A stretch of DNA of 64,000 bases from Euwallacea fornicatus (Eukaryota > Arthropoda > Insecta > Coleoptera > Curculionidae). Positions within the stretch are counted from its first letter, which is position 1; each line of letters opens with the position of its first letter. Made by a program: the position numbers and the translations under genes. Location: positions 1,984,001 to 2,048,000 of the forward strand of contig NC_089570.1 in NCBI RefSeq assembly GCF_040115645.1, written 5' to 3'. Under the pieces are notes generated by a model. The model made no database searches and was not told the DNA's origin. It saw only the letters and a program-made list of their open reading frames with translations. Below, piece by piece: positions 37,355 to 49,871 of the stretch.

Positions 37355-39310
37355 ATGTCGGTGGCCGCTGAAAGTCCGGACCTACTCCGGAATTCCGGGC
37401 TCATTACTCCCGTCAACACCTTCATCGTCCTCCTCGCGACCCTCGCCACCCTTTACTATGTCTACTGGAGGGTATCCAGAAGGCGCATGATTGAGCTGGC
37501 CGAGAGAATTCCAGGACCTAAGGGGTTCCCAATAATCGGAAATGCATTGGAGTTCATGGGGTCTCCTCATGGTAAGCATAATAGACCGAAAGTTTCAGTA
37601 CCCTAATGCATAGATTGCAGAGATATTTATGTCGGTATACAACAAGTCAAAGGACTTGGCCTCGGTCGCTAAAGTTTGGATTGGCCCTCGATTACTGGTT
37701 TTTTTGCGGGACCCTCGCGACGTTGAAATTATCCTCAGCAGCCATGTGCATATTGACAAGTACCAGAACAAAGCAATATAAGGGCCTTACTTTCATATAG
37801 CCATCTATTTAAGGTCTCCAGAATATCGCTTCTTCCAACCATGGCTGGGCGATGGCCTTTTGATCTCCACGGGTCAAAAATGGAGAGCTCACAGGAAGCT
37901 GATCGCTCCCACCTTTCACTTGAACGTCCTCAAATCCTTCATTGATCTGTTCAACAAAAACAGCATAGACACAGTGGAGAAACTGCGGAAGGAAGTTGGC
38001 AGGGAGTTCGATTGCCATGATTACATGTCTGAGGCGACAGTAGAGATCCTCTTAGGTAAGCCATTTTCCATAACATACCAACTCGTCTTGCAGCATTTCC
38101 TATACAGAGACTGCAATGGGTGTGAGCAAGAAGACTCAAGATCAAAGCGGTTTCGATTACGCCATGGCTGTAATGAAGCTCTGCGACATTTTGCACATCC
38201 GACAAACCAAAATCTGGCTTTACCCAGACTTCATTTTCAACCTGACCAAAATCAGCAAATATCAGAAGAGCTTGATCAACGTCATTCACAGTCTCACTCG
38301 CAAGGTCATTCAGAAGAAGAAGGCCTACTTCCAGAAAGGAATCCGGGGATCTGCAGCAGATGTACCTGAGGAGCTGAAGACGCAAAAGTACGAGAGTGCG
38401 GTCAACAGCAAGACTACCACCATTGAAGGCACTTCTTACGGACAGTCGGTAGGCCTTAAAGATGATCTGGATGTGGACGAGGACGTGGGAGAGAAGAAGA
38501 GAATGGCTTTCTTAGACTTGCTAATTGAAGCTTCACAAAATGGAGTGGTTATCAATGACGAAGAAATCAAGGAGCAAGTCGATACGATTATGTTTGAAGG
38601 TCATGACACCACTGCTGCAGGTTCCAGCTTCTTCTTATGTCAGATGGCAGCTCATCCAGACATTCAAGATAAAGTTATGCAAGAGCTCAACGAGATCTTC
38701 CAAGGGTCTGACAGACCTGCGACCTTTGCAGACACTTTAGAGATGAAGTATCTGGAAAGATGTCTTTTGGAGACTTTAAGGCTTTTCCCTCCAGTGCCGA
38801 TCATTGCGCGCCAGTTACAGCAAGAAATCAAGCTAGGTAATGGACTAATATATTTGAGAAGTATTGGCTCTATAACTTTTTTTCATGTAGTATCTGATAC
38901 CAATATTATTCTCCCTGCCGGAGCTACAATCATCGTAGCCCAATTTGGGGTACACCGTCTAGAGGAGTACTATCCAGAACCCACTAAATTCAATCCGGAC
39001 AATTTCTTGCCGGAAAGAGCAGCTGCTCGCCACTATTACTCGTTCATTCCTTTCAGTGCCGGACCTAGAAGCTGTGTGGGTAAGTATTTTTGTCAAACTT
39101 TTAAGTATGAGAAGTATTAACGTTTCATGTTTAGGACGTAAATATGCCATGTTGAAATTGAAGATTTTGCTTTCGACAATTCTGAGAAACTACAAGATTA
39201 CATCCAACTTGAAGGAGGATGATTACAAGCTGCAGGGCGATATCATCTTAAAGAGGGAGGACGGATTCAGGATCAGCCTGGAGCCAAGAAAGCAAGAAGT
39301 AAAATGTTAA
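37355..39310 (+). CDS. CYP4G: Cytochrome P450 CYP4G (copy 2), insect oxidative decarbonylase type
   Basis: Paralogue of the gene at 9818-12367. Exons: 37355-37571, 37621-37759, 37814-38055, 38108-38836, 38891-39079, 39135-39310. They sum to 1692 nt (563 aa). It has an N-terminal anchor, PGP hinge (ERIPGPKG), WRAHR in helix C, ETAMG, the CYP4G acidic insert (GLKDDLDVDEDVGEKKR), I-helix FEGHDTTAAGSS, ETLR and haem loop FSAGPRSCVG (497-506). Exon 2 has exactly the same length (139 nt) as in copy 1, and splice phases match, but copy 1 lacks the intron at 38056-38107. AATAAA at 39366-39371. Beetles such as Tribolium carry two CYP4G genes; orthology to each is not settled here. Confidence 0.96.
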
Positions 39311-40360
39311 ATATTTAGTCAACCGACTGTATAAATTAGTTAGTTCAGTTTAAGAAGCAATGAACAATAAAGTTCTGCCCATATTATAGAGAATTTAATA
39401 TTCCTGAATTACTTCCAAAGTTCCGCCTCTGGCTCATCACGCATATGGTCTCCCAAATAATGTAAATTCTTTATTTGAAGCAAACTGCACAGTTTAAATT
39501 AAAAAGCTAAATAAATTACTCTAAAATTGAGATACAAACTGATGTGCATTATTTTGACAATTCGGCGAATGCGCCGCGGTTCATTCCTTCATTATACCTC
39601 ATTAGAAATATGGTATCTACTTCTTGTATGGACGCAAAAGTAATTTGTGCCATTTAATGTTTAAAATTGAAAAATAAGTCAAAAAAACTTAAACAATTTG
39701 GCAAAAAAAGTCATAATTTTTGCGTGTAAACCTGCGTGAAAGGTGCGATTATAGCGAGCGTGCTCAACCAAAGGACTTGGTGCAACCAAACAGCTTTAAA
39801 TTGCAGCGCGGCGAGTTGTAAAGGCTCAAAGGTTCAGTTTCACTCGAGAGTTAAATCTTTATACACAAACCTGTCCTGGAAAAGTCTGGACTTGGAGACC
39901 TTTTTAATCTTTCGATTTATATATACGTGCTATGGAGATTGTAACAGATACGAATGAAACACGAAACTAAATCATATTATATTTGATATAAAAGGTAACG
40001 AAAGTAGAAAACACAATAGGATATATACTAGTAAATAAGGTATGTACAATATTTACAAAAATCTAGTAATTCTAGTCGTCTCTAATTACAGTAACTGATT
40101 GCAATGCAATTCCCCGAAACTACCCTTGGATAATTTCTTCATACATACCCATATCTAAAATCAAACAAGGAATGCGGTACGTACTCATTAATTTGAATGT
40201 AACAATTAACTATTTAGAGGACAATTAATGTCTGCAAAGTTTTTGGTAGATCACAAAATTATGGCAAGCGGTCCCTTAGTAAGGTCAGGGTCTTTGGTAT
40301 ACCAGTTAATCGACGCCTTCGAATAGATATTAAACACATCATTTAACGATGTAATACTGA
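39311..40360. other. Intergenic, CYP4G copy 2 to GPCR (convergent)
   Basis: 1.05 kb, AT-rich, between two 3' ends. It contains the CYP4G poly(A) signal. The ORF at 39736-39957 is not family-like. Nothing else seen. Confidence 0.4.
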
Positions 40361-43300
40361 TCAGATCTTCGGAGATTGGTGCTGGTTGACCATATTCTTC
40401 AAATAGGCCACCGACATGCCGTGAGTTTTCGTAGGAGTATTCCCCGGAGTGCCCGAGTCTAAATTGCTGTTATAGTTGCATCTCAAAGTCTCCAAATAGG
40501 CACACCTAATGAGTTTAACGCAATAATTAAATCTTAAGTATTTCGAATACGTGCGCAAACAAGGCCACGTTTTTCCATTATCAAGCTCACCTATATTGCT
40601 TGTTCATTGTGACGTACACTACCGGGTTCACGCAGCTGGCTAGGTAAATCAACAGATAGCCCAAAACGTGCAAAGGCGCATGTCGTACCTCCTCGTCGAA
40701 AATCTTGACCATGGTAATGGGCAAATAACACACCACAAAGCAAATGAAGATCACCAGCACCATTTTGGTGATCTTCATCTCGCTCCTCTTGAACTTGCTG
40801 CCGTTGGCGCTGTGCTGCGCCAGTCTTTTGTGGGATTTTCGAACCACCCAGTAGATGTTCGAGTAGCAGGCCACGATGATTATCGAGGGGAGGGCAAAAC
40901 CGATGACAAAGAGGGCGGTTTTTGATGAATTCCCTGAGGAAAACACCGTTAAAAATCAATTCGGCAAAGTGGACAAAATCTTCCCCCATTTACCATTGTC
41001 ATCTCGTTTAATTGAGCAAGTCCCCAGTCTCTCATCCATCCCGTAGACACCCCATTTCCCCAAAAGCGTGGGAATTTGCAGCCCGTAACTGAAAATCCAT
41101 ATCAAGGAAATATACATGAACACCTTCAACTTCGTGTATATTTTCGTGTACATTTGAGGCCAAGCTATCAGAATGTACCTGAAACAACAAACTAAAGTCA
41201 CTATATAATTCTACGATATAATTAACTTTTTGTTGCACCTATTTATTGATATGCTGGCTATACTGAGCAGAGATACCCCAATGGTTCCGTACCGCAGCGT
41301 TGGGATCATGGTGCAGAGGACCTCTCCGTGGATCCAGGTCCCGTGGAAAAATTGACTAGCGGAAAACGGTAAAACTAGGAAGCAGAAGAGCAAGTCTGAC
41401 AAGCAAAGGCTGGAACAATTAGTAAATTAAATTAGGGTCGTTAGCCTGACTCTTGTCATTAGCAATTTAAAAGTTAATATGCAATTAACGAGTGCATCTT
41501 CAAATAGTAACCATACTGTATTTGTTGCTTGGAATGTTGAATTAATCCCTCGATATCAGTGATAATAAATCGACAAAACAATTGCGTTACATATGACTAC
41601 AATTTTGGAAATATTTTTCTCGTGAATCAAGATGAATTACATAAAAATTAATGCAAGACGTGAATCATCAGTGTAGCCAGATTATGAGCAATATTCCTAG
41701 GAATTTAAGTTTTCGTTCCGAACGTATATATATATATATATAATAAATAAAACGCAAAGGTGATGACTGTACACCTGCTCAAGGACTGAACTAGATAGCA
41801 TTACGAATTAATTTATGCACGTAAACAATTTTACTGAGTATCACAAGACCTTGAGGCACCACACACCCATCTTTTTGCTTCTGCCTTGTTCCTACCTAGC
41901 TATAAACGCAGCTGCCACAGTTCTGATCTTGGAATGACGAACGAGCGCCACTAGGGTGAGTAAATTCCCTAGAACTCCTACCACCATGATAATCACCGTG
42001 AAAATCCCGGCCGCGGTCATCATTGGCCGGGAATATCTGCGAAAAAAAAACATGTTAAGAAAGGATAATTGATTCAACATCTCTGTTTGTGGTTACGGAT
42101 TAATATTGCATGCGAATTTATCAACTCTCGTTTAATGATTTTATTAGTGGTAATTGGCAGGGCACCAATATGGAGTTAAGAGCTGGGGACATGTAAGTAG
42201 TAATTTACACCCAGTTTTACACAATTCCAGCTGCAGGCGAAGATTATTAAAGTTCAGAGGCGGCACCGCAAGAATACTTAAGGACCCATTACTAATCTTA
42301 AAATAAACATTTTATAACGAGCTTGGTTTCATGTTCAAACATGAAGACTTTTCAAGCGCATTCTTCGTTGACTATGCAGCGCTCTTGAGGGCGAAGACAG
42401 GTGGTAGTGGTGTACGTGGACGGTTCACGAAGAGATTGCATTTCAGTCTGTTGTTAAGTCCTTTAAACGTTACTCCGGCAATCGTAAATCCGATTTCTTT
42501 AACCTCTTGTCGGTTTTCGAAAATTGTTCTATACAAGAAAAACATTTTCAAGCCAAAAATGACTGACAAATTTAAATATGGAGGGACCTGCGACGTAACT
42601 GGAGTAGCCATATTGGATTTCTTGACAGCGGGATGTTACGGCAATGCCATACGTCACAGAGTGGGACAAAATGGCAAGAACATAGGCCCACAGGTCATGT
42701 GGTTTTCCTCGGAGTGAGCATGAAAAGCGACAGCACTAGATCATTAAATTGCGGAATGTTTTTTTTTTTTAATACGATAACAGAGGCATACTTGTCGAAT
42801 TCTCACCTCACTGTAGGATACTGATTAATAATTTGAAAATTTTCTCGATATTGTTGAAAATTTGGTGTTGCGTAACCTTGCAGGGAATATGGAAATCTTT
42901 CGCTGGGACTTCCAAACATTAAAGTTACTAATTAAAAAAAAAAACACGGAAATAATCAGATCCATATTGGTGCACTTCTCGGGGGTTCGACGGTCAATAA
43001 GACTACATCTTCAATTTTGCGCGACTCAACAAACTTTATTTAAGCACAAACACAACAATACATAGCGTGCGAGTTATTGAAAAAATGCCTAGAACTACCG
43101 AGAAGGCTTTTACACCTATCAGGTCTTTTCATCATACTTGTGTTTCTCATCTATAGCGCGCCGTTGTCTTATGCAGCACGCCTCGGATTGGCTCCATATC
43201 TATAGGACCGTGCGTTGCCACAGGAAGAACAGAGTCAGGCAAACAGGAAAATAATTTAATGAGAAATGTCTTGTCTATGAATTGTTTCAATTGTTGATAA

Positions 43301-43870
43301 TAAAAAAAAAAAATTCAAATAATACACCAAAATTGCGAAACGAGAAAATTTCGCTTGAATACGCACGTATTAATTACTGAAGTATTATGGACGGTTATTT
43401 CATTAAGTTGGTGCAGATCAGGTCGTGACGTGTGTGCTTTTCGTTTATGTCTATAGGTCCGATTAAAGCAGACACTTCCTCAATATACGCCACTGGCTGC
43501 AGCATCCTTAAGAACACACACACGTGCTTTGCATGTGCACCAAACGACAATAAAACTACTTTTTAACTAGACGCACTCAAAGGAAACAAAGAGTACGCAT
43601 AAACTGCCACACATTTTTACGATTTCAAAATTATTTTTGATCTCACGAGTTCGCCCATTTCGGCCGACATCAAAGCAGGGGATTACACTCTTAAACGTGT
43701 AGGATTTGAACGGTAAGGTGTCATAAAACGTAAATTCGGTTGTTAAACTCTAGGCCTGATAAGAGGTTTGGCAATTGCTTCGGGATAACCTGCAAGTACG
43801 TGATATTACACGCAAGCACCTACCTTACTAGCTCGGAAAATTGTGATCTGTTGACGGTGCCATGGTCCAT
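40361..43870 (-). CDS. Rhodopsin-class GPCR of the Tre1/moody family
   Basis: Class A orphan receptor related to Drosophila Trapped in endoderm 1 and Moody, which act in germ-cell migration and blood-brain-barrier glia. Exons (minus): 43870-43824, 42036-41896, 41409-41239, 41178-40994, 40933-40591, 40505-40361. They sum to 1032 nt (343 aa). A 47 nt first coding exon (MDHGTVNRSQF) is joined across a 1.79 kb intron to TM1 (GIFTVIIMVVGVLGNLLTLV). Other marks are TM3 ending SINRYILIAWP (NRY at 119-121 in place of DRY, as in Tre1/moody), the extracellular GTCSI cysteine, TM6 VIFICFVVCYLPIT and TM7 NPVVY (284-288). The choice between Tre1 and moody rests on memory of the family. Confidence 0.88.
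42037..43823 (-). other. Long first intron of the Tre1/moody-like gene
   Basis: 1.79 kb. The ORF at 42331-42717 (plus) and its reverse partner (42372-42611) have no family resemblance. A CACAGAGTGGGACAAAATGGC stretch near 42655 looks like the end of a dispersed repeat. No further exons recognised. Confidence 0.3.
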
Positions 43871-45599
43871 ATTTTGGCGCCAAGGAAACGAGCAAAAGGC
43901 CGACGAGCGCAATGTGAAGACGCCCTAATTCCGCGACGCACTATCGGGCACTTCATAAATCTTCAACGAACGAGGGCTCCGCTCTCCCTTTTCCGAGCCT
44001 AATCACCCACAGGATGGTCAAAAATTAAGACCAATTGAAACCAATCAAAAAACGACTACAACGAAATACGGGAGCAGTTCGGATTAAGGCGGAACGCATC
44101 ACGTAAATAGCCATTGTGATGGTTTGTATTGTGAAGGGTACCCGCGAACGGTCTGGTACCACGGCGAGCTATTAAATGGGAAATTAGTCATGTGTGTAGT
44201 CACTTTTGGTCGGTTATTCATCGCTTTTTAAGTGGAAATGGTTAAGTCGCAACAGGCTCATTATGAGCTAACACCAAACCCGGTTTCCTTAATTTCTGTG
44301 ACGTCCCCTTAATTAGAAAATTACCATTAATAAATGCATTATTATGAGAGCAAATTTACGTATGCAGAGAGTGTCTGATGGTGCTACTAAGCAGGGAGGC
44401 AAATGCGTTTTACGTATGTTTCATTGTCTGTTTAGACATGCGTATTTGCTTTCGAGATATTTAGAATATTTTTTCCTGTACATTAACTTTTGCTGCTACA
44501 GATAAAAGCAAAAATTTAACTTACAAAACAGCCATTAAGAATGCTTCCACCTGAACGTAAACAATCCTTTGCGTACACTTGAAACGTTCATGGCACACAC
44601 AACCTCAACAAAAAGGCAAAAAATACCATCTAGCTTTATCTTCGATTTCTTGGGAAAATGCAGTTTCAGTCACCAAATCGCATTACCGACTCTAACGTCA
44701 TAATCCTGACTTCCTATAATAAATGACTATTTTATCTTGATAGATAAAGCCTCATTTGTGACCACATATTGCACGACCTACAATGAGCCACACTGCACAT
44801 AAGAAAGTTCACGTATTTTAGCTTCTCTTATCGGCATTGAAAACAATTTAGAATCGTTTTATGAAGTTTAAAAGTTTAGGGCTCTATTACTACCGCCTCG
44901 GTCAGGGGCGGCGCACTAAGTAAGTATTTTCAGTAATATTTACCTCACAAGTTCCATTAGAACTCTCATCTGGCGATTGAAACTAAACACTAACGTGAGC
45001 ACCCACCAATAACGATGATTAATGTCACATTTCTACCACAAACAATGTCTATTTCTCACCTAATTGATAACACTCGGGATGACCCAACCATAGTCAATAT
45101 ATTGCTAATACACAGGGTGGGTAAATACATGGGAACGTAGCGAACCTACGTGGCATCGCATTCGAAAATGCTCCTTGACGAAAAGGGATCTCGCATCGTA
45201 CTGAAGAAAGGGATTATTCTGTTATCGAAAAGTCAGATGTTTTTGATCAAATAATGGCGGAGCCAAGATTGACAGAGAATAGTTTAAATATAGGAAAACA
45301 TCTAGGGATGAGCATATATTAATCATCTGCAGTACCGGCCTTGGGACGGGACGAAGATAAGCGACGGTGCAGAGAGGCAGGCTTGCCGAGGCCGGCCCTG
45401 CTTATCCATAGTACTTTTCGCAATATTTTATGTGATTTTTCATTGATCAAATAGACGTATGAAATATTTCATAATATAACAAAGAGCAGAGATACGGATG
45501 CGCCTTTATTGCAAACAGGCCGCTGGGTTCGAACTAAATGATTTCTTACGATTCTAAGAGATTTCCTCCATATTTTCTATAAGTCTCACTATGATGACT

Positions 45600-46260
45600 T
45601 TTCTGCCTCAGAAGTTGCAACCTTTCAAACTCACAGATGCCCGCAATAATTGTTCTACATTAGCCCTTCGGTGACAACATTTGTGGCACACAATTCCCTA
45701 TTGGCACTGAAGGGCTTTGTAACGTATTACATTTTTGGTTCAGCATGCTCTCTCTATATTTTCTGTAAATCCTTTTATCATTGCTTTCCTCCATACATTT
45801 TTGCAAATTTCCAAAGGCAAGGATGCCCTCAGTGGATTTTGCATGGGTTTCTTAACTAGATGCCTTCATGACAAGCAGCTTTTAGCGAACATTCAATATA
45901 TTTTCGACGTATTTCTCTTTGATGCGGCGTGCTTTTCTCTATTTTTGATATAAATTTCATTGTTAAAAATTTCTTAGAATAAATTCCGTCAATTTCTGAA
46001 CTTAAAGGTGCCCTCATAGGCTTTACGTTAGCACTGCGATCAATCGATTTTGCGGGGCCCTTAGTAACTTTGAGCATATTTTTTGTTTGATTGAAAATAC
46101 GTTTCTGCACATTTGTCGCAAATTTGACGATCGTGATCTTCCTCTGTTAAAAGTGGCCAATTTCCAAACTCAAAGAAAGCTTAATTAGAGCTCTACATTA
46201 GTGTCTTAACTAAATCGCCTTTCAGGACAAATAACTTCTACTGGACACTCGTTATCTTTT
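45600..46260 (-). pseudogene. Possible decayed C2H2 zinc-finger relic / degenerate tandem repeat
   Basis: Four related stretches at about 45617, 45806, 45987 and 46157 share a CAATTTCCAAACTCAAAG-like core, spaced 170-190 bp apart. Read on the minus strand they give finger-like remnants: VCHKCCHRRANVEQLLRAS, IDRSANVKPMRAP, and ICPERRFS then DTNVEL, with stops where histidines would be expected. This resembles a C2H2 array lost to mutation. It could also be a simple degenerate satellite. Confidence 0.3.
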
Positions 46261-46429
46261 TAACTTTTTTTTTCCGCATTCGGCGCATTTTTTAGCATGT
46301 TTCCACTAAATTTAATTATCTCAACATGCACTAAATGCCACAACTTCATTATCATATCGGAGCAGCACTTTCAGTTCCGCAGTGCTTTGCGACAGGTTTC
46401 TCATATGAAAAATATGTGAAAGAGACCTT

Positions 46430-46620
46430 TATTGTCACGGCTATATGAGACTTTGAAAGCCCCCCGGGAATTTTTTAGGGAAATATCTATTTGGAGTTCG
46501 CTTAGACGCTCTCACTGGAACATCTCAAACAGAACACGAATGTCGGGTTGCTATTGGTCCAAACGCGAGTTTCCTTGGTCGCCATTGGCTGCGTCATCAA
46601 GAGGTCGTATTGTCGTCAGA
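46430..46620. promoter_or_regulatory. CCAAT-box cluster, possible distal promoter
   Basis: A GC-richer island in AT-rich DNA with ATTGG at 46553 and CCATTGG at 46583 (inverted CCAAT boxes) and a TGCGTCATC CRE-like site at 46589. It could be the promoter or a 5' exon of GT92 about 1.1 kb downstream. No transcript evidence is available. Confidence 0.3.
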
Positions 46621-47752
46621 CTTGATATATGAACCCACTCTACTTAATAGCTATCGAGCAATAATTCAGAAAGATTTTTTGGGTAGTATTCTTGTATTTA
46701 TTTATATTTACAGATACTTGATTGAACGAGATTAGGAATCCACTTGAAAACAATAAATTGTGATTGTTTGGCAGCCATCGAGTTACGAGTATAAAATCTA
46801 TATAAAGCATGTATTAAAAATTATATCATAAACAATCAATATGTAGTTATATTGTTTTCATCTAATCCTCCGTTTTGTATACTTATGATAACTCTCACAG
46901 ATTTGGTGTGGATTCCTACCCCAAAGGAATTTCAAATATTTATCCGTGAAAACATAAAAAATTGAAACGTATGGACATTTAATCGATAAAGTGATAAGAT
47001 ATTATCAATCTAAATAATTTATTTTGAATGACATATATCTTCATTGTTCATTAAACCATTGAATAGTGGATTTGATTCGTTTAAGGTTGTCACCTATGTT
47101 ACCTTATTGACCCTATTTAATCCTATGAATTTCTATTCGCTTGCTGCATAGAACTTTTCCTTCGGTAAGTGAATGATTTTTAAAAACTAACTAAACATGA
47201 TACGTTACGATGAAAGCGTCAATTTAGTTGAGGCTTTGAATTTGAATGCGTTAATTTACGTGTTTAAATCAATCGTTGAAAATCAATTTTGAAGCAGCAC
47301 TCCATCGACGCCAATGTGGGTACAAAAATATTTGTTAAACAAAAAGGTACCACTGAATTACGTTCCAGTAGCATTAGCAATTATCATCGTAAATGATGCT
47401 TTTAAAGGCAAGTAAGTACAAATGTTCAATGTACGCGTTTCTAAACAGTATCAGCAACTAAATCAGTAAGTTACTTCACATTTAATTATTTATATTCTTT
47501 AAAAACAATTCAATCTTAACGTTCCCAGTTTATCTCCTTTTTCTTTTAATTTATTGCACTGTTTTCCTTTATCAGTTTTGGCAAATAAGATAAAACCATA
47601 AAACTAGCCACCTTTTTTTAATTAAAACAATATGCTACTGAACTTGAAATAATTGTTGTGTTATTACTGATAGCACGAATAGGTATTAGCAACTAAAGGC
47701 ATAAACCATGGTTCAATATTAAGATTACTATTATTTGACTTCCAGTTAGAAA

Positions 47753-49499
47753 ATGGCTTCACGTGTGCTCGGTTGCTTCAAGTACTCTAAATGCTGGCTT
47801 AAGCTGGCGTTGGTGGTACTAGCAATGCAATTACTTTTACTTTTTTTCAAACACCATAACCCTGCCTCCGGCGACGAAAAAAATCTGCTTTATGTGAGAA
47901 TCTCTTTTTTGAAATAAACTAACGTTGCGCTGAAACATCCCGTTGTAGCAAAGGGTAGAATTTTCCCTTTCCGATGCATCCATTGGAGCGTGGCAAACCG
48001 TCAACAGCGCCAAGAAGGAGTAAGTAAGTGACTTTCCACAAAACCTCTCGATTATGCTCATTTTTAAAAATCGGCAGCGCCAAATTCCTGGTTTTCTCTG
48101 CTTTCTTGGACGTGAGAAATACACGAGCAGTGACGATCATTGCCGTTGCAAGAACCAACGTTAAGAAGGTTCGCGAGAATAAAGTATGGTGCCAATTCTG
48201 GACCACCGATACTTTCGTTTTTGCGCCCAAACCTGTAGAGGCAGGAATGACTGCAAGTATTTAATTTCGTCAACTTCTACTTTCTCACTAAAACTAAACC
48301 ATGTATAACTAGATCATTGAGGAACATTGGGGACTTCCTTATAGCGCCTACTACATAAATTGCCCAGTGGACCTTAGAGAACCTCTTCCTGAGGCTGTGA
48401 GTGTGGTGACTAACGTCGATCAATTTCCTGAGAATTTAATGAAAATTATAATTAATTACGTAGAGGCATCTGCCTGGGATGCCTCGAAATTGTCTGCAAA
48501 AGTTGAGAAAATTGCTGTATGTGTCAAACCACTTCACTACGCGTTTAACCGAGTAATGCGCTCTTTTATCGAATTAGCTCTAGTGAGAACTAATAGTATG
48601 CTTCTGTAAAGATATTTGAGCTGCTAGAGTTCTTGGAACTGCACAGAATAATGGGAGTAGACCATTTCTTCCTCTACAACCACACTGTAGGCTCTCAAGT
48701 GAACTGTCTGTTAGAGGAATACATTAAAGAGGGACTGGTTACGGTCCTGCCTTGGCAGCTGCCATTGGTGTCCCAGAAGGAGATCAGAACTGAGGGTATT
48801 TTTGCCTCTTTAAACGACTGCCTCCTCAGAACCAGGCACAAGTATTCGCATACGATCTTTATTGATTTTGACGAGTACATTTTACCCACAAATAATTACA
48901 ATTACAGACAGTTTTTCGAGTAAGTTGTTCGATAGACGTTGTGTACGGTGGTTAATATACCTCTGCAGCTATTTAGGCAATCATTATGATATTACGCAAA
49001 AAGCCTCATTTTCCTTCAAGAATTGCTTCTTCTACCGACAGTGGCCTGATGATTCTGAGATCAAATTATTTAACGACGCTATTGGGCAAAAGTTGATAGT
49101 TCTAAGGAAAACCACCAGGAAAACTGAGTTTCACAATCACAGAATTCGATCTAAAATAATTGTTAGACCTGAGCTGATTAATATGGTGGGCAACCACTTT
49201 GTGTGGAAGTACTTCGATAAGAAACTGTTCGGTAATTAGATCTACATATATGAATATTTGGATTTTCCATCTTAATAATTGAGAACGTTTTATTTGTGAT
49301 AGGCAACATGGATGTCAAACCTGAAGAGGCTTTCATGCACCATTATAGGGTGTGCGAGTTTGGAGGGGACGATTGCGTGAAACAGCCCTCTGTAGTGGAT
49401 AAAACTGCTTATAGATATCAAAACGATCTTCTCGAAGCCGTGAGAACACAGTACGACAGGAATTTAAACGCCTGCGATCTAGATAAAGTTGAAGACTGA
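47753..49499 (+). CDS. Glycosyltransferase family 92 (DUF23) type II membrane protein
   Basis: Golgi-type galactosyltransferase-like enzyme; GT92 members add beta-galactose to fucose or related acceptors in nematodes, but the insect substrate is unknown. Exons: 47753-47893, 47949-48019, 48078-48234, 48313-48552, 48612-48919, 48969-49231, 49303-49499. They sum to 1377 nt (458 aa). A single N-terminal membrane anchor (LALVVLAMQLLLLFF) is followed by a lumenal domain with the GT92 blocks AVCVKPLHY, FLELHRIMGVDHFFLYNH, the metal-binding DFDEY and HNHRIRSK. The exon 3 donor (48234) is chosen because it keeps the frame; it is the least certain junction. Confidence 0.88.
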
Positions 49500-49871
49500 T
49501 TAGATATAAGTAAATTCGTGTAATAATAACAATTTATTGAGAAATTTGTCTAGTTTCATTTCATTTGTGATTATACATTCATCATTCCATGGAGATAATC
49601 TTCAAACTTATGTTATTCCCATGATGATGCTGTGAGCGGATCCTCTTCCCAACCCAACAAAAATAGAAAAAAAATGACTGGCAACCAACAATACACTGTC
49701 ACTAACTGAAGATTTGCATTTCAAATTTGAATACATGACCAGTTATATAAAGCTTAGCTAAGAAAATCCCACTTCTGTCTATAATCGCCTATATTCTGCA
49801 CATAAACATCGACTAAACGAACCTCCCCTCGTTAATGAAACCATGGTAACATTGAATTTCATTTGAGATTC
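49500..49871. other. Intergenic, GT92 to CFAP44
   Basis: 372 bp between tandem genes, carrying the GT92 3' UTR and the CFAP44 promoter. No distinct motif recognised. Confidence 0.4.

Larger units (their letters stand above)
43871..47752. other. Largest intergenic region, GPCR to GT92
   Basis: 3.9 kb holding the divergent promoters. It includes a CACAGGGTGGG repeat-end motif at 45111, a GC-rich self-complementary stretch at about 45340-45410, a degenerate repeat region at 45600-46260, and a CCAAT-box cluster at 46430-46620 (see separate entries). No intact gene was recognised. Confidence 0.4.

Noticed and set aside
41727..41746. TA dinucleotide microsatellite
   Set aside because: Too short to be notable in AT-rich DNA.
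45340..45420. GC-rich self-complementary stretch as a structured ncRNA
   Set aside because: Complementarity is short and patchy (GGCCGG-type blocks), with no conserved RNA family features visible.
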